Program-made: the position numbers and the translations under genes
The notes under the pieces: generated by a model
Database searches by the model: none
What the model was told of the DNA's origin: nothing
The model's input: only the letters and a program-made list of their open reading frames with translations
Source of the DNA: Pseudomonadota bacterium
GTDB lineage: Bacteria > Desulfobacterota > Desulfarculia > Desulfarculales > Desulfarculaceae
Direction of reading: 5' to 3'
DNA: 64,000 bases
NCBI GenBank assembly: GCA_018896025.1
Contig: JAHIND010000002.1
Location: 62,001-126,000 of the forward strand
Part shown: in pieces, positions 1 through 9,495 of the stretch
Layout of the letters: the number at the start of each line of letters is the position of its first letter
How positions within the stretch are numbered: the first letter of the stretch is position 1

Positions 1-256
1 CTCGGTCGCGCAGGGCCGCCACCGCCCCGGCCAACTCCTTGAGCGCCGCCTTGGCCTCCTTAGACAGCCCATTGAGCTCCTGCTCCACGTAAGCCCCGGC
101 GGCGTCCGGACCCTGGGTCAGCCATGTGGGCAGGGCTTTGACCTTCTGCAGGGAGGCGGCCGCCTGGTCGGTGACCTCCAGCTTGCCGTCCTTGACGGTC
201 ACCACCTGGCGGGCTTTGGCCTTGCTGGTGACCACTTCCGATACTTTGCTAGCCAC
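1..256 (-). CDS. Phage protein, 5' part only (truncated by window edge)
   Basis: The N-terminal 85 residues of a protein continue beyond base 1. The start is a GTG at 256-254 with a strong GAGGAGGAGG ribosome site just upstream, and the reading frame overlaps the stop of the upstream gene (GTGGCTAG), which indicates translational coupling. The visible part is rich in Ala, Lys, Glu and Val and reads as helical, possibly coiled coil, with no recognisable catalytic motif. Its position after the tail-tip genes makes a tail or tail-fibre-associated structural protein likely, but I do not recognise the family. Confidence 0.7.
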   Translation of the reverse strand, partial: MASKVSEVVTSKAKARQVVTVKDGKLEVTDQAAASLQKVKALPTWLTQGPDAAGAYVEQELNGLSKEAKAALKELAGAVAALRDR

Positions 257-701
257 CGGCCTCCTCCTCTCCGGCAGTGATCACGCACCCACCGTTGTCC
301 AGATAGACCAACTGGTCGGCCACACGCACTTCTATAGTAGTGGGGAGCGGGGCGGTGATGGGCAGAGTCTGCCCGAAACCGGCGGCCAGATCCACTACCT
401 GGACGGCGTCGGCCACCAGCACCTCGATGCTGGCCGGCGGCTCTTCGCCGGCCACGGCCACCGTCACTACCGCCTGTTCCTCCCCGCCGGCTATGAACTC
501 GCTCTTGTCGGGGACCAACTCCACCACCGTCTTGGCCACCACTTGGCCCTCCATCACCCGGTGGGTGGCCAGGTCCACTTCGTCAGCCCCGTCCGTGATG
601 TCCAGGCCCTGGGTCTGCCAGGCCATGACCTGGGGCTGAGTCAGGCAAATGCCTCGGATTTCGCCGGTGAGGGGGTCATAAGCGATCATTTTGGACTGCA
701 T
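249..701 (-). CDS. Phage tail-tip region protein, unknown function
   Basis: This 150-residue acidic protein contains no transmembrane segment or catalytic motif that I recognise. Residues 40-120 read as a beta-rich domain with many Val-Ala-Glu strands, of the kind seen in small structural or fibre-attached domains. It is the penultimate visible gene of the tail operon and its stop overlaps the start of the next gene. The N-terminus, with MIAYDPLTGEIRG-type residues, resembles small proteins that follow tail-fibre genes in other phages, but that is a weak analogy. Function is unassigned. Confidence 0.75.
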   Translation of the reverse strand: MQSKMIAYDPLTGEIRGICLTQPQVMAWQTQGLDITDGADEVDLATHRVMEGQVVAKTVVELVPDKSEFIAGGEEQAVVTVAVAGEEPPASIEVLVADAVQVVDLAAGFGQTLPITAPLPTTIEVRVADQLVYLDNGGCVITAGEEEAGG

Positions 702-711
702 GCTCTTCTCC

Positions 712-1707
712 TTATCTAGCCATGCCGGCAGGGAGGAAAAAGCCGTTTAGGTAAACATAAACGGACCCACTGCCGTTCCAGACGGCCTTGTAGGTCACCT
801 GCTGGGATGAATCTGCGAACATCAACACGGCCTTGGAGTAGCTTCCGGGGCTGTTGATGGTGTCAAAGATAAGATGCCCATTCCCCGAGGTCGCGGGGGC
901 GGGGGTCATCCAGACTTGATATTCCTGTGCATTACTTTGGCCGATATAGGCCAGGCCGAACCACATTAACGCGCCGAGAGGGGGCAGGCCCGTGGGGATA
1001 GCGGTGTCCGAGGTGGAGGGGCTGGAGGTGGCCAGGAAGTTAATGGAAGCGGTCAGATTCAGGCTTCGGCCATCGCAGAAGAAGTTGGCCAGGTTGCCCG
1101 CTCCATCGCTGCGTAGCACTCCGATCACCCGCTCAGTTCCAATGTACCAAGCCTTGTAAGTGTCGCTCCAGGAAGGGGCGGTGGCATCAAGGGAGATTTC
1201 CCCGGCGGTCAACTCATTGCCGGGCGCTGGGGCGGCCGCCTTGAGATAGAGCCAGGCGTTGGCTGAAAAGCCGCTCTGGCCGCTCTTGGTAAGAGTGGCC
1301 GGGATCTCATAGGGAGCCCCGCCGATATCCAAAGCGCCGCTGCCCAGGGTGAAGCTGGAAGAAGAGACCCAGGCGGGCAGGCATCCGGTGATGGCCGCCG
1401 GCGGACCGGCGTTGAGCACCCCATTGCGGGTGAGTTGCAGCACCGCCCCGTTGTTCTCGCCTCGCACCACCAGCTCAATGACCCCATCGATCTCCAGGGC
1501 CTGGACTGCGATCACCCCGGCCGGCGTCTCCACCACGGCGTCCTGGCCGATCAGGTAGCGCACCCGCCCCAGGCCGTCCAAATTGGCCTCTTTGAGCACG
1601 AGGGGATAGACGTTGTCCGCCTCGGTGGGGTGATCGCGGGAATAGAGATCAACGTTATAAGCGGGTCGCAAATCGCTCCCTGGAACATATCGCGCAAGAT
1701 CGCCCAT
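712..1707 (-). CDS. Putative tail fibre or distal tail protein
   Basis: This 331-residue protein starts with an ATG that overlaps the stop of the upstream gene by one base (TGATG). The sequence is Gly, Ser, Thr and Asn rich with alternating hydrophobics, as in beta-structured receptor-binding or fibre domains, and the last 100 residues contain many aromatic and Gly residues. It has no signal peptide or enzyme motif. Being downstream of the tape measure and two large baseplate-type genes, it probably belongs to the tail tip. Exact role and receptor are unknown. Confidence 0.7.
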   Translation of the reverse strand: MGDLARYVPGSDLRPAYNVDLYSRDHPTEADNVYPLVLKEANLDGLGRVRYLIGQDAVVETPAGVIAVQALEIDGVIELVVRGENNGAVLQLTRNGVLNAGPPAAITGCLPAWVSSSSFTLGSGALDIGGAPYEIPATLTKSGQSGFSANAWLYLKAAAPAPGNELTAGEISLDATAPSWSDTYKAWYIGTERVIGVLRSDGAGNLANFFCDGRSLNLTASINFLATSSPSTSDTAIPTGLPPLGALMWFGLAYIGQSNAQEYQVWMTPAPATSGNGHLIFDTINSPGSYSKAVLMFADSSQQVTYKAVWNGSGSVYVYLNGFFLPAGMAR

Positions 1708-3395
1708 CAGGCAGCCTCCTTGTATCGCTCACCGCCGAACATGCCTGTGCCGTCAAAGCTCCAGCTGCCGTCAAACTTTCTGGCGGTGGTGCGGAAATAT
1801 CCGGTGTCCAAAATGGTCAACTTCATGCCTCCGGTGGCTGGGTCGCGCTCCACCTGCTCCACGCGGGCGATCTGGTAGGAAAGGGCCAGGCCGTCATCAT
1901 CTTTGAGCCAGTCCGAGCTCACCGTGAGGTAGTCGCCCCGCTCCACGTGGGCCAGGCGGCAATCGGGCACGGCCACCGCCCAGCGAGGCCGAGAGCGGCC
2001 AAACCGGGAAATGCGCACCGCCTGAATGGCGCCCACCACCGATTGCTTGCGCACCCAGGCCAGCTCCACACCATCCCAAATGCGGACCTGGTGGCGCTGT
2101 TGAGAAACCACGTCCTTGGTGGATTCGCCATCATCTTCGGCCTGCCAGGTGTCATCTCCCACCAGGGTGGGAGCGTAGGAGACCTTCAGCTGGTTGCAGA
2201 TGTTGTCCGTGCTTTCGGTTTTTTCCGCCGCGGCCATCAGTCGGGCGTCCAGGTGCCCGGCGATGCTGCCGGCGTCGATGTACCCGCTGCCGCCGTCGGC
2301 CAGCAGGTGGATAAGTCCGTCCCCCCCGATCCACCAGGTTATGCCGAAATTGGCCAACAGCCCGGTGAGCAGATCGCCCCGCTTGGGCTCGCCGGCGATC
2401 GCCCGCGCCGCATCATAGCCCTGTGCCTCGCAAACCGCCCAAGCTCTGGCCCAAGAGGGGCCGTGCAGATCGGCTGCGCTCAAAGCCGAATGGCTCACCA
2501 GCAGCTCCTGGGCCACGTCCACCGGGTTGGTGGCCAGGCTGCCCCCCACCGGCTTTCCCAGGGCCCGCACGCTGATGGGCTCCAGGTCCGTGGCCCCGGC
2601 GGCAAAGGTGGCGGTGGCTATGGTCCCCTTCCCCTCGAAGTCGTGGGCCAGGTTGAGGGTGTATCCGGAGGTGATCTCATTGCCGTCCTTGTCAAAAAGC
2701 TCCACCCCGCCCTGCAGCGCGTGACCGGCCAGGGCATAAACCGAGTTACCCACGTCGATGCACACAGCCTGCCACTGCCCGCCCGCCCCGCCCTGAGTCA
2801 TGTCTCCAAAAACCAGGCGCAGCACATCGGTTTCGCTTTTGGGGTCGGAGTACTCCGAGGCCTTGCGCACCATCACCGGCAGCTTGAGGGAGTCCCGCAG
2901 GCCAAGCCCCACCGCCAACAATTTGTAGGTGGCCCCACCGGACCTGCTGCTTTTGCAGCTTTTAACCTCCCCCCGGAACAGGGCTAGGCCGTCACGCACC
3001 GCCACCCCCGGCCAGACCAAGCGCAGCTCTGCCCGCGCGCCCATTGGGATCAGGGCAGCCTCCGGGGTCAGCTGCACGCTCAGGTTGTCCGGGTCGTTTT
3101 GGGTCATCCCGGATTGCAGGTCGCTGCTGCTGCTGGTTAAGGACTCCTGCAGGGAGGCCCACTTTTTCACCATGCGGCCGCTGCCCAGCACCGCCGGTTC
3201 ATCGCCAAAGCTCCAGGTGCCGTCAAATGACCTTGTGCCGTCAAAGCGAGCCCGGCCCAGGGCGCTTTCCGCGCGGGCTTCCACCCGCTGATCGCTGTAG
3301 ATGTACTGGCCGCCCGCCGTGGTAAACACCAGCAGGGTCTGCAGCCGCACACGGCCTTGAATGGCCGCGGCTACGGATTGGGAGCAGGCGATCAT
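1707..3395 (-). CDS. Putative tail hub or baseplate protein
   Basis: A 562-residue protein with a beta-rich composition and a repeated FDGTxSFG/FDGTGMFG element near both ends (about residues 50-68 and 545-560). It follows the tape measure and the large distal tail gene, the position of hub or tail-tip genes in siphovirus-like transposable phages such as B3 and D3112. The middle (about 280-400) contains a region reminiscent of hub domains that bind the tail tube, but no diagnostic motif could be confirmed. Its start overlaps the stop of the upstream gene by four bases, so the two are coupled. Confidence 0.65.
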   Translation of the reverse strand: MIACSQSVAAAIQGRVRLQTLLVFTTAGGQYIYSDQRVEARAESALGRARFDGTRSFDGTWSFGDEPAVLGSGRMVKKWASLQESLTSSSSDLQSGMTQNDPDNLSVQLTPEAALIPMGARAELRLVWPGVAVRDGLALFRGEVKSCKSSRSGGATYKLLAVGLGLRDSLKLPVMVRKASEYSDPKSETDVLRLVFGDMTQGGAGGQWQAVCIDVGNSVYALAGHALQGGVELFDKDGNEITSGYTLNLAHDFEGKGTIATATFAAGATDLEPISVRALGKPVGGSLATNPVDVAQELLVSHSALSAADLHGPSWARAWAVCEAQGYDAARAIAGEPKRGDLLTGLLANFGITWWIGGDGLIHLLADGGSGYIDAGSIAGHLDARLMAAAEKTESTDNICNQLKVSYAPTLVGDDTWQAEDDGESTKDVVSQQRHQVRIWDGVELAWVRKQSVVGAIQAVRISRFGRSRPRWAVAVPDCRLAHVERGDYLTVSSDWLKDDDGLALSYQIARVEQVERDPATGGMKLTILDTGYFRTTARKFDGSWSFDGTGMFGGERYKEAA

Positions 3396-5590
3396 GGCAC
3401 GGACTCCTCAAACTCCAGGGACACCGCGTGGCGGGCGGGGTTGGAGAGTTGGAAGGCCAGGGAGGAGCCCAGGAAACCGTAGAGCAGCCCCGCCGTGTCC
3501 TCGCTGTCCGGCAGGAACCACAAAGGGGCGCTTTGCCCATCGTTCAGCCGCTGGAACATGGCCCGCAGGGCGGTGCGGTCTTCAGAGGTCAACTTGTTAT
3601 AGGAGAAGCTCCAAGAGTTAACCGTCGGACCCACCGGGCTGGGCCGCAGCGCGCCATCCACCCGCTGATCCGAGCGGGAAACGCCCAGGGTATCCTTGGC
3701 TCCCTGCAGCATGCGGCGGCTCAGTTGGGTGTAGGATCCCAGATACAGGCCCGCCGCCTCGATGTCCCCGGCGGGGTTGTTCGGATCAGTAATTACAAGC
3801 CACCAATAGCGATAGGTCTGATCCAGCATGGCCAGCAAATTGGGCTGGCTTACGGCAACGGCCTGTTCGTGGTCCACCGCCTCGGATAATGATGGGTCAT
3901 CGAAGGTGAAAAGCACCTGGCTCACCCGCATGGGGTCGGCGATGCTCGGGGCCAGGTGCAACGAGCCGTCCTGGGTGAAGCTTCCCGCGTAAGTGTCGTT
4001 GTCGCTGTTGCCGTCAACGTTCAGGGTCAGGCCCGCCGAGCCCCAACTCACGGTGATGGTCAGGGTGTCCCCGTTGCTCCATCCCAGGCCGGTCACACTG
4101 GCGGTGTTGGTGCCATCGGTGACGCTGATGGTCCCGCCGCCCACGCTGGAATAGGTGAGCCAGGCCTGGCCGCTGGTCAGGCGCAAAATGTCTTTATCCG
4201 TGCCGCCGTCGACCGCATCGAAAAGCGGCTGCCAGCTAAGGCTCAGGCTGCCCGCGCCGCCAGCAGCCACCAGGGCGGCCAGTTTACTGCCGATGGCCCA
4301 GGTCACCGCGTCGGCGTTGCGGGTGGCGGCGGCGGTGGTGGTGGGGACGTAAGGTGAGGGAGATAGCCCCGATTCAACCTGGGCGCCCCACACATAAATC
4401 CCGTCAGAGTCGTTACCCGCGTAGGCGTCGCCATCCCCCGTCCAAAACGGGCTCAAATATATTTGGGGTTTGCCCGTGCCCGAGGCCACATCCTGCACCA
4501 CCCAGCAGAGCCACCAGCCGTCTTCGACGTACAACATGCCAATGCCATCGGTGGTGTAACTGCCCAGCTCGCCGGTGGCCAGGTTGAAAAATCCATTTTT
4601 CCACGATGAATATTTTAGGCGGACTATAATCCGCAGCCAGGGCATTTCTCCCTCATGGGCAAAAACCGCGAACACATGCCTGGTGTCGTCCGCCATACCC
4701 GCAAATTCCTGATACGAATAATGATCACCAGTGTTGGTCGTATCGGCCACCAGCTTGCTGGCGGTCATGGTTTCGTCGGGAGCAAGCGCTGCATTTTCAA
4801 TGACTTTGACGTAGAGCTCGCCCCAGGGAGAGCCGGTGCATGGGCCGGACTTTAGTATGTAGTTGGTGGCCGCCGGGTCCAGCCTAAGAAGATCGTTTTC
4901 AAAGGCGCTTTGCCCATCGGCGGCGGTGAGCACCAGGCCGCCGTCGATATAGGTGCGCGATCCCGAGCGGGCATTTGCCCCGGTCCCGGCTGGATGCTCC
5001 AGGGCCAGGCTGCCGGCAGCCGGGTCATAGGCCAGGGCCGCGCCGTCCCCCCGAGCGGCGGCGCGCAAATAGGCCGTAGCCGTCTCGCTCAGGTTGTGCC
5101 GGGCCAGGATCATGGTCGCCACCTGGGTAGGCACCCCAAGGTCGGCCGCGATGGTCTCCAGGATGCACCCGGTTGCCCGCCAGACCCTGGCCGGATCCAC
5201 GTCCAGCAGGGAGGCCCGGCCATAAGTCCGGCGTGCCTCGATGAGCCAGCGATCGCCCGCCAGGAAGCCGGAGCCCCCGAAACGCACGGAGATCCCGTCC
5301 CGCAGGGTAATCAGGCTGTCGCTGGTGGCCACCTTGTTGGCCTCCCAGATGGAAGTGGCTCCGCCCTTCCAGCGGAAGGTGGCCACCCCAAGGTCTCCTG
5401 CGGTGTCAACCTCCACCACGAACTGCTCAACCGCCAGATCCCCGCTGTATTCGCCCTGGGCGTAGCAGGTTCCCGAGCCCAACACCTCGGCCACCGCCGC
5501 CCCGCGCGCCCCCAGACGGGCGCTGGACACGGTGAGCATGGCCGGGGCGGTCAGCAGGTTCTGGCTGAAAAAGCGTGGATATCCCATCAC
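3392..5590 (-). CDS. Large tail-tip protein with jelly-roll binding domain
   Basis: This 732-residue protein contains, around residues 240-425, the pattern NYILKS...W...VWGAQVESG...SPYVPTTTAAATR. I recognise this as the conserved carbohydrate-binding-like domain found in phage head-spike and tail-fibre proteins. A further Gly/Ser-rich beta domain resembling a LamG or concanavalin-like fold follows to about residue 560. The N-terminal third is a separate domain probably used for tail attachment. It overlaps both the tape measure gene and the next gene by four bases. Recognition of host surface glycans is likely but inferred. Confidence 0.75.
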   Translation of the reverse strand: MMGYPRFFSQNLLTAPAMLTVSSARLGARGAAVAEVLGSGTCYAQGEYSGDLAVEQFVVEVDTAGDLGVATFRWKGGATSIWEANKVATSDSLITLRDGISVRFGGSGFLAGDRWLIEARRTYGRASLLDVDPARVWRATGCILETIAADLGVPTQVATMILARHNLSETATAYLRAAARGDGAALAYDPAAGSLALEHPAGTGANARSGSRTYIDGGLVLTAADGQSAFENDLLRLDPAATNYILKSGPCTGSPWGELYVKVIENAALAPDETMTASKLVADTTNTGDHYSYQEFAGMADDTRHVFAVFAHEGEMPWLRIIVRLKYSSWKNGFFNLATGELGSYTTDGIGMLYVEDGWWLCWVVQDVASGTGKPQIYLSPFWTGDGDAYAGNDSDGIYVWGAQVESGLSPSPYVPTTTAAATRNADAVTWAIGSKLAALVAAGGAGSLSLSWQPLFDAVDGGTDKDILRLTSGQAWLTYSSVGGGTISVTDGTNTASVTGLGWSNGDTLTITVSWGSAGLTLNVDGNSDNDTYAGSFTQDGSLHLAPSIADPMRVSQVLFTFDDPSLSEAVDHEQAVAVSQPNLLAMLDQTYRYWWLVITDPNNPAGDIEAAGLYLGSYTQLSRRMLQGAKDTLGVSRSDQRVDGALRPSPVGPTVNSWSFSYNKLTSEDRTALRAMFQRLNDGQSAPLWFLPDSEDTAGLLYGFLGSSLAFQLSNPARHAVSLEFEESVP

Positions 5591-8500
5591 GCCCCCTTGA
5601 ATGTGTCGCGGTCGAGCTCGGCCAGGATGTCCCGCATTTCCAAGGCCAATTCCCGAGGATCCTTGTCATAGCCATCGATGACCACGTTGACGGATCCCTT
5701 TTCAAAAATGACCGTGCGCTTCTCTTGGCCCGCCACCGAAGTGGCCACCGGCATAGGCACGGGCATCGGAGCGGCCAGCACCGGCGGCTGGCCCGTGTCG
5801 TTGACCTGATCCAGCCAGGGGCCGGTCAGGCTGTTCACCGCCCCGGCCTGCACCACGTATTCGCCCAGGCGCAGCTTGGTGAGCACTTCATCACCGGCCA
5901 GGCGCATCAGCTCCTCATAGCCGACCCAGCCCCAATTGCCGATGCCCCCGCCGGAGTGCCGCACCAGGCCACCCTGGTGGTACACCCCCACACTGCTGTA
6001 GGCCGAGGCGGGCGCGCTGATGTCGCCCCGAGGCAGGGAGCTGCTGAAAGTGTTGCCCACCACCGAGGCGTTTTGCATGGTGCCGATCAGCCCGCCCACG
6101 GCCTCGGATGCCGAGTTGGCGCCCTCGGCAATGCTGCCCAGTGTCTGGCCCACGAAGTCGCTCAGGGCCTTATCAAACCGGCCCGCCTCTTCCCCACCCT
6201 GGCTAAAGCTGTTGGCCAGATCCCAAATTTCATTCTTGAACTTATTGGCGGCTGCTCCGGTGAGGCCCAGATCGGCGGCCAGGTCATCGATGCGGCGGTT
6301 GTACTCGTTAACCGCGTCGCTGGTCATGGCGTAGGAGTTGATGGCTGCGTTCATCTCCTGGGTCAGGCGGCTCACCTCGTTGTTTAAATTACGGGCCTTT
6401 ATGCCGCTGTCCAGGAAGGCCTGGGCCGTGGGGCTAAGGCTGGCCTTGACCGCGTCCAGCTGCTCCTTGGTCAGCCCGGCCACGGTTTCCAACTGCTCGA
6501 ATTTCAGCGCCGCGTCCTGGGCCGCCTCGGAGAACATGCCGAACTCTTGGTTGACCCCGCTGAGGGTTGGAGCGAGTCCGTCCAGGGACTTGGCGATGTT
6601 TTCGATAAAAGCGGATTGCCCCTCCCAATTGCTCATCGCCTCTTCCGGGGTGAGCCCGCCGTCCCACCCAAAGAGGGAGTTGATCTGGTCGCCGAAAAGC
6701 ATCCCGATCATGCCGGGGCCCAGCGCCATCGCCATCGCCATACCGGGCCCGGCCATGCCGGCAGCCAGCGCGGCGCTCGATGCCACATCAGCACCACCAG
6801 CTGCGGCTCCGCCCATCTCGGCGGCGGCAAATCCGAGGTCCAGGCTCGCACCGATCTCAATCCCCTCCAAGGCTGCGGCCACTTCGGCGGCAAGAGCCGC
6901 CTCCGCAGCGGCGGTGGCGGCGGGCCCGGCGGCCATGAGTGCGCCGGTGGTGCCGGCGAAGCTGGAAGCTCCCAGGCCCATAGCGCCCAGCAGAGCATCC
7001 ATTCCAGCGCCAACCCCCAGGGCCCCCGCGACGGTGCTTCCCACGTCCCAAACCGACTTGGCGGTGCTGGCAAGATTCAAGACAGTCCCCACGCCCACAC
7101 CTGAGCCGCCTCCGCCGTTCAGATTGAAGGTGAACTCCCCGCCCTTCAGGAGGTTGATGAGCCCCAGCATGATGCTGGCGAAGCCGGAAAGGGTCCATTG
7201 AGCCACGAACTGGGCCAGCATCTGTTTCCACATGCCGAAGACGGCGTCACAGAAGTCCCCAAAGGAGTCTTCGATGTTGCTCAGGCCGTTATCAAAAACC
7301 TTGGTGAAAAAGCCGGTCCACTCTTGCTGTAGACCGTCCATGAGGCTCTTGGCGCCATCGGCGATCAACTGATCCGTGTTGGTCCAGGCCTCCAGGGTCT
7401 TGACCAGCATGGACTTGTCGATCTCGTACATCCGCTGGGCGGTGTACTGGCGGATCAGCTCCTTGTCGTAGCCCGCCTTTTGGAGATCCTCGATCTCGTG
7501 CGCCAGTTGGACCTTTTGCAGCTCGCGTCCGGTCTTGCCGAACTCCTCGATTTTGCGCAGCAGGCCGCGGTTGTGGTCCGCCTCCATCTTGTCGCGGGCG
7601 GTCAGATAGTTGCTGCTGGCCTGGCGTCGCATGTCCAGGGCCTGCTCAGAGGTGATGGCCCCTCGGTACTCCAGATCCTCGATCTTGTCGTAGGTGGCTG
7701 TGTAGCCCCGCTCCAGATCGTCAAACGACCTTTCGTAGGAGGTCATGGTCTGCTGACGCAGGGAGACCTCCAGCTTGTTGGCCTCCTCCACGGCGGCCAT
7801 GTACTCCTTGACCGCCTTCAGCCCGGCCGCTTCACGCTTGGCCAGGGCCTTGGTATCCACCGTTGTGGGCAGGGTGAATTTGCTGGTGGTGGCCTTGGGG
7901 GCGGTGGTGCCCGCAGAGGAGGTAGCTGGGGCCTGCTCCAGCTCGGGTATACCCAAGTCTGCCAGGCCCTGGGCCGTCGCCCCGCCCATGTCCCCGCCCA
8001 TCGGGCCGGTAGGATAGTAGTCCTTCTGATAATAGCCAGCGTTCAGCTCACGCAGGCTTTGGGTAGGCTTTTGCCCCTTGAGTTCCTCCAGCCATTGGCG
8101 AAACTTGAACAGATAGCCCCGCTCCGGACTGCCCGGCACGGTCACTCCACCTATGTGCAGGTCCGGCTCGCCCTTGCTGACCTCTTTGGCCTTGTCCAGC
8201 AGGGCGCTAAGGCCTACGATGGCCGCGAAAATGATCTTCCCCTTGACGCCGCCGATGAGCGCGCCCACCAGGCCGAATTCCCGGACCACGGGGGGGAGGT
8301 TGTTCCAGCCGTCCAGGGCGATTTTGAGCAGTGACCCCACCACGCTGGCCACGTTCTTTGTTTGAGTCCAGACCTCCGAGGCCCCGCTCTTGAACTTCTC
8401 CCAGCGAGCCTCCCACTGGCTCCAGTTGTTGATGACGCCGTCGATGAAGTTGACCGCCCGGTTGATCAGGCCTTCTATGGCCTTGCCGGCCTTATCGGCC

Positions 8501-9495
8501 CACTCCGCTATGCGGCCCGAGGAGCGCAATTCGTCCAGCTTGCCGATGATGCGGCCCAGGCCCCGCTCGATGGCCGGCATAACCCCGGATTCCATCATCT
8601 GGCGCTGGAAGTCCCGCCAGTGGGAGATCAGGGCGTCCATCAAGCCGGAGTACTTCTGCTGGATCTTGCTGCTGGCCCCGCCGAAACGAGCCTCCAACTG
8701 GTCGAACAGGGCCGCGATGGCCACCTTGGAATCAATGCCCTTGGCGATCAGCTTTTCAAGCTCGGCAACACTCACCCCAAAGGCATCGGCCAGCATGGAC
8801 TTGGCGCTGATTCCGGCCTCGGCCAGCTGATTGAGCTCCTCAGCGCTCAGCTTGCCCCGAGCCTGAATCTGGCCCAGGGCCCGGGAGACGCTCTCCAGGG
8901 CCTCTTCCCCTCGGCCCACCCCGATGGTGGAGTCCACCAAGGTGGTCATCTGCTTGATGGTGGGCTCCAGGCCAAAGGCACGCAGGCGGATGAAGGCCTC
9001 GATGGCCTTGTCCGTGTTGACCGGCATCTTGAAGGCCCAGTCGTTTAGCTTGCGGAACCATTCCTCGCCCTTGCCGTTGGTCAGCTGATCCAGGGCGATC
9101 TTCATGCGGTCGGTGTTGTCGGCTACCTTGAGGAAGTCGTGGGCCACGTAACCCAGGCCCAGGCCCACCAGGGCCCCTTGCAGGCTGAAGATGCCGCTGG
9201 CTATGCGCTTGGTGGTGCTCCATACCAGGCCGCCGGCCTGCTGTAGACGCTTAAAGGAGGTGCCCAGGATATTGACCCGGCCGGCAAGGGAGCCAGCCCG
9301 GCGCTCCACCTGCTCCATCGCCCCTTCGGCGCTCTTGGCCTGTTGCCCCCCTTTCTTCATGGCCTGGTCCAGGCCCTCGGCGGACTGCTCCGCCTGCCCA
9401 AAGGCCTGTTTGGCGCTCTCGGCAAACTTGATGAGCTTGACGGTGCCCTGGTCGTCCACCACCAGCTCGACGCCTATGACGCGATTGTTAGCCAT
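5587..9495 (-). CDS. Tail tape measure protein
   Basis: At 1302 residues this is the longest gene of the phage. The N-terminal part is coiled coil, and residues of about 100-330 carry the conserved tape-measure domain with ALGQIQARGKLSAEELNQL and a GISAKSML segment. Hydrophobic stretches at about 400-430 and a long Ala/Gly-rich region at about 790-970 fit membrane-interacting segments that help DNA entry. The length predicts a tail near 190-200 nm if the usual 0.15 nm per residue applies. The ATG overlaps the stop of the frameshifted chaperone frame (ATGGCTAA). Assignment is secure by size, composition and position. Confidence 0.95.
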   Translation of the reverse strand: MANNRVIGVELVVDDQGTVKLIKFAESAKQAFGQAEQSAEGLDQAMKKGGQQAKSAEGAMEQVERRAGSLAGRVNILGTSFKRLQQAGGLVWSTTKRIASGIFSLQGALVGLGLGYVAHDFLKVADNTDRMKIALDQLTNGKGEEWFRKLNDWAFKMPVNTDKAIEAFIRLRAFGLEPTIKQMTTLVDSTIGVGRGEEALESVSRALGQIQARGKLSAEELNQLAEAGISAKSMLADAFGVSVAELEKLIAKGIDSKVAIAALFDQLEARFGGASSKIQQKYSGLMDALISHWRDFQRQMMESGVMPAIERGLGRIIGKLDELRSSGRIAEWADKAGKAIEGLINRAVNFIDGVINNWSQWEARWEKFKSGASEVWTQTKNVASVVGSLLKIALDGWNNLPPVVREFGLVGALIGGVKGKIIFAAIVGLSALLDKAKEVSKGEPDLHIGGVTVPGSPERGYLFKFRQWLEELKGQKPTQSLRELNAGYYQKDYYPTGPMGGDMGGATAQGLADLGIPELEQAPATSSAGTTAPKATTSKFTLPTTVDTKALAKREAAGLKAVKEYMAAVEEANKLEVSLRQQTMTSYERSFDDLERGYTATYDKIEDLEYRGAITSEQALDMRRQASSNYLTARDKMEADHNRGLLRKIEEFGKTGRELQKVQLAHEIEDLQKAGYDKELIRQYTAQRMYEIDKSMLVKTLEAWTNTDQLIADGAKSLMDGLQQEWTGFFTKVFDNGLSNIEDSFGDFCDAVFGMWKQMLAQFVAQWTLSGFASIMLGLINLLKGGEFTFNLNGGGGSGVGVGTVLNLASTAKSVWDVGSTVAGALGVGAGMDALLGAMGLGASSFAGTTGALMAAGPAATAAAEAALAAEVAAALEGIEIGASLDLGFAAAEMGGAAAGGADVASSAALAAGMAGPGMAMAMALGPGMIGMLFGDQINSLFGWDGGLTPEEAMSNWEGQSAFIENIAKSLDGLAPTLSGVNQEFGMFSEAAQDAALKFEQLETVAGLTKEQLDAVKASLSPTAQAFLDSGIKARNLNNEVSRLTQEMNAAINSYAMTSDAVNEYNRRIDDLAADLGLTGAAANKFKNEIWDLANSFSQGGEEAGRFDKALSDFVGQTLGSIAEGANSASEAVGGLIGTMQNASVVGNTFSSSLPRGDISAPASAYSSVGVYHQGGLVRHSGGGIGNWGWVGYEELMRLAGDEVLTKLRLGEYVVQAGAVNSLTGPWLDQVNDTGQPPVLAAPMPVPMPVATSVAGQEKRTVIFEKGSVNVVIDGYDKDPRELALEMRDILAELDRDTFKGA

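Noticed and set aside
6338..7201. Long plus-strand open frame over the tape measure gene
   Set aside because: It is an antisense shadow of the Ala/Gly-rich tape measure region, with Ser/Pro/Arg-biased translation and no ribosome site; high GC makes such frames common.
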